Assembly (NCBI GenBank): GCA_947652605.1
Contig: OX393584.1
Location: forward strand, 31,855,467-31,919,466
Reading direction: 5' to 3'
DNA length: 64,000 nt
Source: Elmis aenea
Lineage: Eukaryota > Arthropoda > Insecta > Coleoptera > Elmidae
The position numbers and the translations under genes were made by a program. Numbering within the stretch: position 1 is the first letter of the stretch; every line of letters starts with the position of its first letter. The notes beneath the pieces are model-generated. The model did not search any database. It was given only the letters and a program-made list of their open reading frames with translations, and had not been told where the DNA came from. Of the stretch, positions 12,127 to 27,100 are shown piece after piece.

Positions 12127-15100
12127 GTAAGTTGTTATATCTAAATTAAAACTCAATTTTTACAACTAATAACATCTGCGTATATGACTGATCTTATATA
12201 TCTTTAAGAGTGGATTAATACCTGGATAATTTTTTATTATATTCATTTTTAAAAAAGCCAAGTAGTTTTATTAATTTATTTCAGTGATATCGACATCCGA
12301 TACTCCACGGTAGCGCATGTACACAATATTAAAAGAATATTAATTTTACAGTTAAATCAAACTTTGTAACAGTCTTGTTTATTGTTTTAATCTGGTTAGT
12401 ATCCAGTTCTCTTCTATAATTTAATTGTTGCACAAAATAAATTATAACTTGGGAGCGAACGTGCTATATGAAACTCTTAAAACAGTAATAACTTTTACGT
12501 TCGTGTACCAGAATATTTAGTATGTAGATAATCAAAATCGTTAATCACAAAGTCTATGTCACTATAGGTCTATTAAATAAAATTTCGTTTTTAGTGCCTC
12601 GATCAAACAGCCGTTGGGCTAGTACATTTTATTTGAACCAACCTCGTACTAATTTGCTTCAGGTGTCACCTTTGTACAGAATGTGTAATGTGGCAAATAT
12701 TTTTTCAGACATTGATATTTTTTATAATTGTAGTGTTTCAACTTTCAAAAACAAAGCTTTACTGATTTTACGTGCACCAGTTCAATATGATTTATTTTTG
12801 TATTAATTAATGCACATATATTTATTTGTAATATTTTTTTAATGTTTTGGCTGTTTATTGATTTTTCTTAATGCACACATTTATAGTCCCTATAATGTTA
12901 CATTTATTATTACGTATACTATATTATTGTATATCGCCCTATGATTGGGGTTTATCCCTGTTGGGTGTAATTTAATAAATAAATAAATAATAACCCACTT
13001 TTGGCCGTAAAGGCATATTTGTTGAATATTAAATTCATTGTGTAATTTACCCTCTCAGGGTTGTTGCCAGATATGCACTCTCTTTTATTAAGGTTTTATT
13101 AGAACTTTTGATTTGTGTAAGCAAGTAAAAAATGAACTATCAATGCAAGGGTAAAAGTTAAATTTTACAGAGCGTTTTATGGTAACAGGTTTATTTGCAT
13201 CTTGAATTTTAAGATGATATTGTATGTGTTACGTCTTAAGGTCTTAAGGTAAAATTTAAAAAAAAGTGTTTTTGCTTGTAAAATATTTTTTAGGTTAAAT
13301 ACTTGTACCATAAAATAAATTAAATAATAATTTATCATTTATGTGCATGTGGTATCTGATGTTGAATAGCATCAGAAGAGTTAGTCAAAACATGATACAT
13401 TGTTAAGTATAATTTATTGTCGCATTCAAATTATATTCTATAGAAGTACAGATGCAACAATAATGACGTAAAAAAACTAGATTTTTCAGTAGGCACATTT
13501 TAAACATTCGATTTTTAAGTCAATAAGTTAAAATTGCCACAAATAATACAATACAACAACCGTTCTCCCGGTACCGATAAGTCAAAAATTTCGAGTTTTG
13601 TGCTATGTCATTATTGTAGCAAATGAGCGATATGTAGTTTTGAAATGACTGCTAAATATGTTTCGAAATATTAAGTCGACAATATATTTTTAACTAGATT
13701 AGTGGTTGCGGTTGTTTGTTACGGTGTCATGAACGTTAATATTTTTACATCTGATTTATAATGAAAGTAGCGGCTTTAACGCTATCTAATTACCATTAAT
13801 TAATTAAGTGTGCGTAGTTATTATTATATCAATCGTCCAGTCGTTAAGAACAAAAGATTGGATCTCTGTTTTTAATTCCGGAGTGTCTGAATATTTTTCT
13901 ATGGTATATTAAATGTTGCATGTTATGTACTATACTGGGTGCTTCAGTTTGGCGATCACCCATAAACCTTATTTTATTATGGTAAATCTTGGAAAATTCT
14001 ATATAATATGACGTTAAAAAAGTTTTTTCTACGATTAAATATATGGACCTGGCGATAGTCAACCTTTTTTTAATTACATAATATATACCTTTTTATTTAT
14101 TCTAATAGAGAATTCAATTCTAAATCCGATCGATCATGCATTAAAACAAAACCTACACAGAATTTTTTTTGAGAAAAATTCGTATCAAAATCATTTCTTA
14201 TATTTTACAAGACAAAACACGATCGCTGAAGTATTTGACAGTTTGTAACTTGTTTAATTATGTTTTATCATTTTTCGACGAAAAACGATTATTTTGTGAG
14301 CATTACATTGAAAGTGGACCTTCTCTTAAATTGCTTCTCTGAGTAACGTAAAGAGGGCAACTGTGTTTGGAGGCACATTGTGGATACTTTGATGATGTTA
14401 AAAGCTTAAATTGAATGTCAATATTTTACGGTTATTTTTTTCGGTGTATTTTAGTCATTAGCTAAATTGCAACTTAGAGTTGATCCTGTTTTGTCTTGTC
14501 AAATACAAAGATTGCTAAGATTATGTGAACAATAAAAAGTATTCGCGCAACACGTTTTTCTGAAATATTTTTCCATGTACCTTTATTTTTGTGATGCATT
14601 ATTGGATTTAGAATTACATTCTTTATCGAAATGAATTAAAAAAAGGATACTGTGCAGTTAAAAAAAAAAGTTGACCACTTCATCGTAAAAAAAAATATTT
14701 TCACGTCATTTTACAGAGAAGAATCCCGCGATTCACGAATATATAAGATTTTTGGGGGTGCGATAGTCGAACTGAATAACCTGGTATAATGTATAAAAAC
14801 GAAAATTACAGCATAGAGAGTTACATGTAAATTAAAATTATTGCAACTTCGCTCTGAATTCCCACTATTATTTTTACCGCACAAGTTGTTTATAATCAAC
14901 ATCTGTAATTTTCATGAATTCAAAAAGCAAATGTTTTTGGATATTTGAAAATTTTGTTAATGCCGTGTACATCAGTTGTGTACAGTTTAAACAAAAAATT
15001 ACTAGCCAAAGTGGAGTAAATGTATTGTCACATTAGTATTTTATTAGTATTTTTCCAAATTTATTTTATTCGATTACTTTTATAAGTTCATTACCTTCGC

Positions 15101-18100
15101 TTAATCGTTCGATGATGTACTATAACAGCTCAGCGTAATTCATGCAATTCTGCAAGCGCTACATTCCTGATGCTAGGATTACGCTGAGTTGCCGACCCAA
15201 GCGTGGTAACGCACTCCGGAAATAATACGTCGATCTACAGGCTTGTTGAGTCAGGGAATAAATCAATATAAATAGATCAATTAAATTCTGAGAGGGCAGT
15301 CTAGTTTGGACTCAAGTTGCGAAGTGCCGTTCGCTACCCAAAAGAAGCCCTCTCAGAATGGGGAAGTCCCTGGCCCTGGCCCAGCAAGCGCTGATAATGT
15401 TATAATGTATGTATAATGTTTAATGTGTGAGTATAGTTGTTTTAATTTACGTTCCGATTTATGTCTTGTATCATGGTGTATTTTAGTTGTGTTTTGAGTG
15501 TGACTTTTTCAGTCAGCCCGGTGATGGTTGGGAATATCGTCCAACACATACACTGTCAAGCGTGTTTCAACGATACGCTCCGATTATAGCCAAGTAAAAC
15601 TTGGCGGTGTAAAGTAAAAAAAAGAAGAAAGTTTTTAGACATTAGGTGAAAAACGGGTTCTTGGGTAAATAGGTTATTTGAAAGCGAGAACATTTACAAA
15701 GCTTTTATTTATTTAAGCTTTTGAGTAGCTAAGTTTTTATGACAATGCTTATAAACCTTGGTGATTGTAGGCCAGCATTCGGTTTACCTTATAATGATTG
15801 TCAAAAATATTGTTTAAGTAAATAACTTTTTCTTTTAGTGTTCACTATGATTTTTAAAAATTTGTGGCAAATGCGATGTTACTAAATTGCCCAATATTTA
15901 AAAAATAAATGTGTCGGATGATTGTCCTCTTTAATTGGGCGACGAACCCAGAAGGTTCTTTTTAGTCTGTAGTATCTGCAGCTTTCTTAGTTTATGTGCA
16001 AATCCGGCTCTTTGTATACACGAGGTTGTACAGTATCCTGTCGATACTAATTACAAAGACTACAAAAAAATATTTTTGGTTATTGCTGTAAATAGAAAAT
16101 TTTATAATATCTTGTATAACCAAAAGTAGATTAAAACTAATTGTATCCTTCATAATTATAGTGCAACAGCAAATTGTGCTGTTGTGAAACCACATAAAAC
16201 ATATGAGAAAACGATGAATTAAAGACGTTTTTAGCAATTCAAGTTAATATGTACCACAACCAAGTAATTAGGTAATGTCACTGTCAGATGTGCTCGTAAT
16301 TTTGTAAATGTATTGTTTTTATATTTAACAAGCCTTGATAATTTTTTAATTTAGGTGTACAGTGTACATAACATTTCCTTACATATATGTAGTTCGCTGC
16401 CGACTTCGCTAATAGCTTTTTGATAGTAACTTACACCTGATTCAAGTCCGCAGTTTACTTTGAAAATTCACATCCAGTTTTTCTTTTTTTAGAAACAGAG
16501 GAATCGTTATATGAAACTAAACTCAAAAGTGAAAATATTTTTATATATCAAAAAAATTATGTGCAACATTCTTAAAACTGTTCATGTTTTATATCTATGT
16601 ACATTCTGCAGTCTAAAAATGTAAAATATTTTAAAATTATGATTTTAGAAACTTTTTTTTCCGCTTTCCAGTTTTCATTCAATACAATACAATACAAATT
16701 ATTTGCAGCTATTTAGGGTTTTTAAATTTTGTACATTACTAACTAATAATTTAATTAATTCCCTACATTTTTAAACATTTTGATGTAAATAATTTAGTTG
16801 TGTTTGAAAAACAGGAATATTTTATGTGTAAAGGTAATATTTCCCGAGTTATAGGTAGCTGTTTTATTGATCATTTATAGGTAAACGTGCAATATTTGAT
16901 TGCATTGAAATAGTAGGCTTTGCAAAATAAAGTCGTTTAATAATTTGTAAACCAGAAATAGGGACGAATGGAATTTTAATGTAAATAAATAATATTAAAA
17001 TTCAATGAATAGTTTTATCAAAAAATAATACTTGTGCTTTAATTTTTACTGGTAAAATGAATTTTTAAACCCCGCCCATAGTGAAAATTTTGGTCACGTT
17101 TATCGCTACAGTCCCTCCATTGCAAATTCTTACGAGCCGCCACTGCAATCCTGTTTATGTTGTTAAAAAAATGTTGGCTTTTAAGGAAATTTGGTGTTGT
17201 TAAATCGAATTTTAATTTAAAGAAAAATCAATAACTATTAGAGTTCAGCGTATTTAGCACGTTATCGGTATATCGGTACGTCTCGTAAATTAGCTAACTC
17301 TGAAAATGAATTCGTTACAAATATTGACCGTTCTGGGTAACTACTAAATCATGTTTTAACGTCAGAGGACTTTGTTATTTTATTTTTAAAAACTACAGTA
17401 ATTTAATGGTGGTCACGCGATAAACTTTGCCATTTTGTGTAACTTTATAAAAGAAAAGCATTTATTACAGTTTTAAAGAATCGCGCTAGATAATGTAATG
17501 ATAGATCTGAAACTCTTCGTGTGTTCGCAAATGTTGTTCGTAATTATTTTAACTTTAGGTGCGATGACGCTTCCAGTTTCAACTTGCGTGCTAGTTGAAC
17601 CTGTCGCACCCTTCGTTTTATTATTCATTAATTAATTGCCATCTTTATCCAAGGACTTACGAAGTCAAATATTCTGTTGTGAAATTTCACCTTTTTTCTT
17701 AAAATTTCAACTTTTCAAAAAGGTGAAATTTCACCTTTTTTCTTAAAATTTCATCTTTTTAAAAAGGTGAAATTTCACCTTTTTTCTTGAAATTTAACTT
17801 TTCTAGGTGACGTTAAAGCACCTATCTCTTTTAGGAGATAAAAATTAATAAAAGTTTGATACAGTATTTTCCAAAATATATTGTCGTGTCAAATTTTTGT
17901 CAAGAAAAAAGATGAAATTTCACCTTTTTAAAAAGTGGAAATTTCAAGAAAAAAGATGAAATTTCACCTTTTTAAAAAGTTAAAATTTCAAGAAAAAAGG
18001 TGAAATTCACTTTTTTGAAAAGTTGGAATGTTAAGAAAAAAGGTGAAATTTCACCTTTTTAAAAAGTGGAAATTTCAAGAAAAAATGTGAAATTTCACCT

Positions 18101-21100
18101 TTTTGAAAAGTTGAAATTTTAAGAAAAAATGTGAAATTTCACATTTTAAAAAAAAAATTCGGTGGCCCTTCTAAGCATTTTTGTAAAAAAAAAAAAAAAA
18201 AAATGGGGACACAAATAATTTACATAGGTATAATTTAGTGTAAACTTATTATTTGTAGACAATTCACCGTTAACATTTTGAAATATCCACATGCTTTGAC
18301 CAACTGAAAATTCGTTAGTAAACGACATTGCGTAATACAATACACAGGGTACAATTTTTAAAATAACAAAGTTTCAAAAATTTTCAGTGAAATTCGACTG
18401 CAGCCAGGGCCGACTCTAACGTTAATAAGAAACATTAATTTTATATTTTGTATAAATATTGATACATTTTTTGGCAGCATTGAGTGTGATATTTGTGATA
18501 TTAATTATATTTGACAATAACGTGCTTCAAAAGAATTTTGCGTTAATTTTTTTGTTTATGATATATAAGTTGGTCGGATTAAAGATTTTAATTGTGGTAA
18601 AAAATTATTAGGTATATTTATTAACAAATTGCATTCACAGTTAACAGTTAAAGGCACTTGGATGATCACTTATTCTGCATGATAATAATTAAGAGCTATC
18701 AAAACGACCAATTAACAAACACTACTAGAATGTAATTGAATATACAGTGCGTGGCAAAAGTATGGAATAAAGTCATTAAAATATATTTGTAGAAAAATAA
18801 TGTATTCCATACTTTTGCCACGCACTGTACTGTATTGCTGAAATATATACAATTAAGTGTAGTAGATTTGAGTGATTTTAAATGATAACAAGTTGAAACA
18901 GAGTGTGTTTATTCCACGTTACTATAAACACTGACATATTTTACGGTTGGTGTATTAATGTTGCAAATAACTGTTAATCAACAGTTACGGTAATATTTTT
19001 TAAACTTAAATAGTGCGCATTAATGCACAAACAGCTTGAAGACGTTATACTTATGACATATATGTATATTATATGTGTGTGTGGTTTTTTTACACATAAT
19101 ATTCTCTTTTGTAGATAGATTTTTTTACTTAAAGATTTGTTCAATTTAAAGCAAATCATTGCTAGCGATTACGAACGGATTATTAACGATTTCAATGTTT
19201 ATTGGTATTTATTTTCTGTGTATTATTTTAATTTAATACTTATTGATTTCGCAGACTGCGTTATGGAAATAATCTCATAAGTTTGAGATCTGTGTTTTAT
19301 ATCTAGATCTAAAGGAAATTGTATTGTTATAAAAGTTCTTTTGTTTCTAAAAAAAATAACTTCGTATTAATATTAATAGGCTCTTGAGTTGTGCTATTAT
19401 TCCTATTTCACCAGCTTTTCAAACTATAATAACAACGAAGATAGCGGTTTTATTCACCTTGCTATTTGTTATACCTACTGTATTTCATATTTTAGAGATT
19501 TTTGCCAGTAAATGTAATTTGTAGATAATATTTGAAAACTAGTACAAAAATATGGACCTAGCACCTATATTGCGTCGATTCTGCAAAGTGTACATTTTTA
19601 ATGCTTCCTGAACCGTGGCTACAAACGTTTACCCCCCCCCCCCCTGTGTGCACGCATACAAATATATCCGAGCCCGAGCGATAAGTTTTCCTCATTTATT
19701 AATATAATATAATATGATGAGATGATTGTATGTAAATGGTATAACGTGTTCCATTGTAAGTAAGTACCTACACGTGAATGCAAAAGATTATACTTGTTTC
19801 CAGAATGAACTTTACTTGGCCGGGGCTATATTTAACGCGCTAAATTATATCCGTTAGCGAAGTTTATGCTAAAAATTTGAAATGTAGCAGAATTTGATGT
19901 AATATATTTAAAAGAGCGACTGCCATTTAAGAATCCAAGAATTGTTAAAAATACTTCACACGTTTTACTTTTCACAGTAAAATCGATATAAACGTCAGCC
20001 TTTTTATCGTAGAACAAGCAATAAAGAGGGTGCACATACGCACGTACATTATCGTTTTTCTCAATATGTAATCAGATCGGATGGCTGGTAGACCAAATAT
20101 TTGTACAGTTTTATTTCGGTATTATGTCTGCAACGCGTTGACAGCAGACACACAAACGGATGTTTATCAAAACAGTTCATCCAGTTCGGCTCGTGTAATA
20201 GGTGAGGATAAGATATTTCAATTATTTTTTGCATAATTTTAATTTATCTGCGTTAGATATTTTTGGTCGAATAAGTAATTTATAGCGGTGGTTAATACAA
20301 TGCCTCCCACTCCCAGAAAATGGCTGATTATAATTTTTCCTTGCGATTAGTAACATCCGACACAAGATAAACAGATCCCTAGTGTATCAGTAACTGCACA
20401 TTTAGAGGGACATTATTTAAGTTTCGTTAGACAGCGATAAAAATTGGTTCAAGTTGTAACAGACGGACAGAAAGTGAACATAAAAAAGAAAATCGCATTT
20501 CGTCATTATAATTTTAAACATATAACAACAAATAACCCATATACTTGTAACATAGGGTATATTGATACTCCCTAATACGTGTTGTGCGTGACCCTAACAG
20601 TAAAAAGTAAGTCGTAAACAAAAATATATTTCAGTTGTACGACTATCTTCGCGGACTCTATTGCAAAGACGTGCGCCCGACGTTTAATAGATTCGAAATC
20701 GATCCGTCTTCCCCTTTGAACTTAAGTTTCTTGGCACATTTCTGTTAAGAAACGCTTCATTGTGACACGTTGTATTTCGTTAAGAGCTGTCATGACTTGT
20801 AGAGGCTAGCAAAATTACCATGACATCTAACATTATTAATAATGTGCCGTACAATTTAAAAAATCGCTGTGGCCTTGACATACCGCCATAAATTGTAATG
20901 AATTTTGTTATCGACCGTAGCACGAATGTAGAGCATCATAACAGACGATTGTCACTTTTAATCAACTCGTTTTTTTTTTTTTTTTGGGGAACTTGATTGA
21001 TGGTTACGTATGTCTTCTGTAGAATAAAGTAAACTTGACTTTTTGACATTTATTAAAATTTGTACAAAAGACTTGGTAAACTACTTAAGAAGTATTAAAA

Positions 21101-24100
21101 TTAGAGAAAAGATAGTGCTAAGTTGGTGAAATAAAAAAAAATCAATGTCCAAAAACAAAACATAACTAGGTCACGACCCCTGATTTGGTGGCATAAAAAC
21201 ACTTAATTTCTATCAGTCTGAAGTAAGAACAGTGTTTTTATTAGCATATATCACATGTATGTACTATGTACCTACTTATTAAATATAAAAATGTTTGTAC
21301 TTGTGCCTCGTTGTGCATTAAATGTTATTGCAATAAGACAAATTACTAAAATTAAAGTGTAGGTTTTCGTATTTAAATATTTAATAAGATTTCGGTTGTG
21401 CTGGAAATTATAATATTTTAAATTTTGGATAGATTAATTAAATAATACACCTTGTTCCCCTCTTTAAAAACATATTAGCTGCCACTTGCATAAATTTCAT
21501 CATAAACGAGGTATAACGCGATGTTAATAATTGTAACAGGCTTTTGTTGTTAAGAAAACTGTCTAGTGTCTACCCTCTTCCGCTTTTAAAAAAGTTGTTT
21601 TCTTACTAACGACATAATTAATCATTTGTTTTACGCATATTCTTTTTTGTAATGCTAAATATCTTAAATGTCTTATAAAAGTTGTAAATTACTGAATTGT
21701 AGGAAATATATACGCTTTTTGGATGTTTTATGAAACATTGATGGACATCTATTTTAAATTGTTTTAATTTTCAGCCAACTTAAAATGCTATTAACACGCT
21801 TGCTGGCTATAGGCATGCACAATCAAGTACGCTGTAAGCCGCTGCGCTGGTAGACGGTTTTCTGTATAAAGCCTGGCAGCGAAATTGTTGGATTAATATT
21901 AATGCGTACAGAAATTAAACTTTCTATCTTGTGTAATATGGAAGGTTCAGGTAGTGGGATAGAAGAAAAAAAAAAACAACCCTTACGTGATACCACACAA
22001 AGTATTAGATAATGCTGGTCTTTAAAGCTGCTTTTATCTCTATGATCATTTTTTATGCCAATTATAGTAAACAGGTTTCGCTCGGGTTTTTTATAACTGC
22101 ACCAATAAGTATATTTTGGTATCAATTTAGTTTTTAGTTGTGATAGCGGTTTTCTTAAATAAAGTGAACAACACATTTTTTTGTGCTTCACAATCGAAGT
22201 ATTGCATCTCAAACTGCAAAGACAATTGCGTCAGATAAACGATTATTGATCTGTAATTAGTACCTACATATGATAATTATTTAAATCGCTTGTAATTATT
22301 GCACTTATTTTTTATTTAAGAAGTTACTTCTTGATCTGTATAAATGCTGTCGGCCTTGTTAGGTCTGCTACTCGCTAGATCGATAAAATTGTTATTTAAA
22401 AATTGAGAAGTTGCAACCTAGTATGCGTTTGAAATCGTTCAGTTTTCAAAATGAGTTAAGAACTTTTGTCATTTTTCAAAAAATAAAATAATTTTAAATG
22501 ACGTTTTTCATAATCTCTTGACAGATTTGCTGTGATGTAGAAAAGTGCCTACTAAAATTTTTAAATTGGCAGGACCTCAATGTAAGTAAAAAAATCACGC
22601 GATGCTTCTTACCTCATATAGTGTGTTATTCTCGATAGAGTAAGATATACAAGTTAGCAATAGGGATAAAAACTGTCCAGTTTTGAAGAACACTGCGATT
22701 TTGTTTGTTTTTGGATGCACAAATATTATTTTACAGTAAACACAAAAACATTTATAAAAATGTCTATTCTGTTTGGTCTAATAGTAATTTTATGACGATT
22801 TTAAGTTGATTTGTTGAGATGCAGCATATCAATCATAATTTTTGTTGTCAACTAACTGAATCCAATCTACCTATCTCATTTTAAATTTAGCAGTTATTTA
22901 CTTTCTTTTAAATATGTAGGCGATGCCTTAAATTGATGAAAAATCACCGTCATTATTAAATGTAGTATTATTTGCTAAATAAAAACAAAGTTTCTTTTTC
23001 CGACTTACTGCGTAATTTGTTACAAATATATGTCCATATTTTTGAGCTTGTAAACGAAAATTCACGTTATGTGCTTTACAAAGCAAAGCTATACACTGAA
23101 CTGTAAAAAGTAAAAATAAGTTGTCGTTCCCCAATAAAGATTATATCTTTCATAATATACTTACGCACTTATGGAAACGAACATATATTTTGGATTACTC
23201 TACTACAACATTTTGTAATCGTTACAAGATATTTTTTACTCAGTAAATATTATGGCCAAGGACGTGAAACGTAATCATACATCATGCATAAAATTTAAAA
23301 CTGTTTTTAGGATTGCTTGTTTTTGCCCAATTAACAATATGTGTCATAAGCGTTACGGGACTTCTCTGTTTTCCTATCATTAGTTTCATGAGATTTATCG
23401 AGTTTCAGGTAATTGGTCTTGTTGTAAAAGTGTATTGTAAACATTGAGTTAACAAAGGTTTGAACAAATATTCCTCAGTAGGTCAAGGAGGATGTAATAT
23501 CGATTGTTTTACAATTTGATAAGCTTAGAAGTTTTATATTGCCCTAGGATGGCTAACAATACAAGACAAAAGGTTGCAAGGTTTGATATATCCTCACTGA
23601 AAAAGTGTGTCTTCAAATGAAATTGAATTCTTAATGCGTCGGCGACGGTTGAAATGTTCGCGGAAGGGCACATTGAAATATAGGAGCGTGATAAAATCCT
23701 GATTTTAAATGTGAAATATAAAATGTGAGTCTCTTGTGGTGCAATATCTATTTTACAATATTTAACGTACGAATCATATTTTTCGCATTGTGAGAAGTTT
23801 TTATTAGGAATCGTTAATTTTTTTATCGTTATATTAGACGAAGGGTATACAATTTTAAGTCTGTTAATAGCGGCACAAAATGTGTACGATTGTAAATGTT
23901 AAGCTAAACTTTTTTAATCTAGTAATATGGTGTGTCTATTGTTAAATCTATGTATTTTGGAATTGTACAATTTTTAGTTAATTTTTTCTTTACCTATATT
24001 TTACCTCACAGATACATAACATTAATGATGAATGTGCAACAAGGGCTTTATATAGTAACATGCAGCATAAAAATCATGAAGAACAAAAAATTTAGAGACA

Positions 24101-27100
24101 GTTAATTAAAAAATCGTCTATAAAATTTGTACTTTTTTAAATACTATGGACATACCATTAGTCCTTCTACTGTTGGGTGCAGTATAGGACTGTTGAGTTG
24201 TGCTGACTTTTCTTCGCGTTTTTCTGCCCTGTGCTAACTTTTTCATCATCCTCATGTATCATAATATCCTCTATCCGTTGTTGCTTTTTTAATTAGTCCT
24301 GCTGGGTTTTTTTCGGTCTACCTCATTTATTTTGTCCCTGTGATCTTGCTTCATAGTCTTTTCTGGTTAACCTTTCTTAATTTAATTAATCAATGAATGA
24401 TTAAATAAATCGCGTAAATATATAAACAAATTAACTGAAAGTGGCCTTAGAAGTACCAAAAAAAAATCAAAAAATTTATGAAGTCTTTTAAATAAAAAGA
24501 GAAGATGTATAAAATACAGATTTTTGAAACATCTCATTTTTGCGAAGATACCTATGTTTTTCCTAATCCCAGCATTTTGACCTATTTTCATGTTGCGGTA
24601 ACATTTTATTGGCGCTAGTAGTGAAATGATAGTTTTTATCTTAACGGTTGTTTTAGTTTATTTTATTATTATACAACCGAAGCACTGCCGTGCATAGAAT
24701 CGCGAATAGTATGTGTATTAATAACATAATGTAACATCTAAAGTAATGTTTTCATACCGATAATGTAAATTATTTTTGCGTTGTTTTGTAGGTATCCTAA
24801 CAGTTTGAAAGGCGTAGTACATAGTTGCCTAGTTTTAATGCCATAATTAATAAATGAACAACGCTTAAGGCCATTAATTATTTCATCAAGGTTTAATAAA
24901 GAGGGAAATATATTTGTTCAAAGCTTCATTCCAGGCATAATTTCAGGCTCACTTACGCGATTGAATTAGTGTTGTAGTCACGAGAAATAGTTCATAAACT
25001 CTTGGGAAATATGGAATGAGTTACGGAGATACTGCCATACTTGCTGCTACAGTACACAACACATAATGTGAACAGAAATTAACTGATCATTAAAACTTTG
25101 TCGCGTTTTTTATTATTTTAACACGACGCAATTTATTGTGTACCTGTGCGAGTTGATTGTTTGTTTTACTGTTAGAGCCACACGAAATGTTTTCCTTGGA
25201 ATTATGTAATTTGATTCATTACTTAATTTTATGATAATAGTGTCCAGGGAATTACTGTATAAAACTTAGAGAAAATGTCATTAAAATTTCTACAATAAAT
25301 AAGATGTCCTCTATGTATCTATTTTTAAATGAACATCGCCGTTTAAATATTTTTTTTTGTTACAAAATCACAAGCCCTTGGTATACTACTGTTGATGGCT
25401 ATTCAGTGAAGTGATTTGTAACAAAATACACTCGTAGCTAATTAACTATTATCACGAATCTAGGTAGCTGTAACATAATATAAATTAAATATTGTTTATT
25501 TTGCTATTAGAACATTATTGTTAAGTTAAAAAAAAATTCAAATGTTTTAAACTAAAATTAATACTGCTTTTCCTTGCATAAGGATTTCCCGAAATTACTC
25601 GGGCTTTTAAGCGCTTCTCACATAATTTATCATAATTATAATCTCAAGTTCAACAAGATTTTATCATGAATTTCACTTACAAAAGCGACATTGGTACGTG
25701 ATATTCTTTAGGCTTGAGATTGGTCTTATGCCCAAATACAACACATCAAACAAAAACAAACAAAAAACGATCGTCTAAGAAACAGTTTTCAATTTCTTAA
25801 TGTCATTGCAAAAATTTTCCCAAACACTATTATTGTTATAAAAGTGGCGTAAGAGTCCATTTTTGGAAGAAATTAAGGTGTGTCCTTAATTTACATTTAA
25901 TTTAGTGTGAACTTTTTATTTGTAGTATTTTAATAAAAACATCCACATTCTTTGACCAATTGTAAATTTGTTAGTAAATGACATTGCATAATAATGTATT
26001 ATGAAAAATGGTTCAAGTCCATTTCCCGTAGTCTAAATTAAACACTGAGAAGGCTAAGGAGTAAAACCCCTGCCATTTTACAATTATATTCGTCACGTAA
26101 TACGAAAATCTACGAGTTTATTAAAAAAATAAAATTATGAGCATAAAGTAAATACGTGCATGTGGAGAATAGACAATAGTATTTTGTTTCTTATTTTTAT
26201 TTATAAACATAACCGGACTAAAACATAGCGAAATGTAAAGGAAATTAAATTGAAGTAATCAAAATTATATAATATTTACAATTTAATAATTATGAAAACG
26301 GTGTAAGTCCATTTATGGTTTATTAACAAAGATATTGGTTTAGTAAATTCTCAAGAAAGTATTATATAGGTATATAACTATAATGTGAACCTAAAGTAAA
26401 CTGTTAAATAAAAAAATAAATAAAAAATGCAGTTATTAATTGATTCGGCACATAAAGATAATGAAGTGATTCTTTTAAAATAACAAAAAAACAAAACTTT
26501 CATTGACGAGATGATTATAAAGAATTGTGTGCACGCTGTTAAGAGAGTTGTATCGTAGGCGGTAAGGTTTTGTCCAGTTTTATATTAAATGGTAATCATC
26601 AGCACTAGTAACTATAACTTTTGCCAAACCATGTTAAGGTACAGAACCTCTTAAGTACCTACATCTGTATTAGAAAGTTTTGACGTGAATCGTTTACTTT
26701 TTGTTTAATGAAAATCGCATAGTGGCTAAATGTGTATTTTTGTTTGAAACTTACTAACATAATAGATCACAGAAACATATTATTAATAAATACTGTTTGG
26801 AAAGTTACTAAATAAATAAAACCTAATTAATATTGTACATCGTGTTCACTACATTAGTTGCAGAAATATTAAAATTTTGTAGTTTTTTTTAGTTTCATTT
26901 ATATTGTCGGTAACGGTCATCGCTGTCCTAGCAATTCAACAAATTTCGCTTAACACTTTTATATAAATATATTGGTATTCCGGGTAGCAACTATCGCTTA
27001 TTTAAGATTCCTGTAATAATCGTACTTTTGTAGTGTTCATCCCTATCATGTTTAAAACAGAATTGTTATATTTTCATACAGCACATACTGCTAATGTTTG

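Noticed and set aside
15125..15240. Possible tRNA or structured RNA from the hairpin near 15126-15190
   Set aside because: No cloverleaf, A/B boxes or CCA-compatible stem could be laid out; it looks like part of a repeat.
17682..18147. CRISPR-like regular repeats
   Set aside because: Units are contiguous without spacers, AT-rich and in two orientations, in a eukaryotic intron; this is a minisatellite or fold-back structure.
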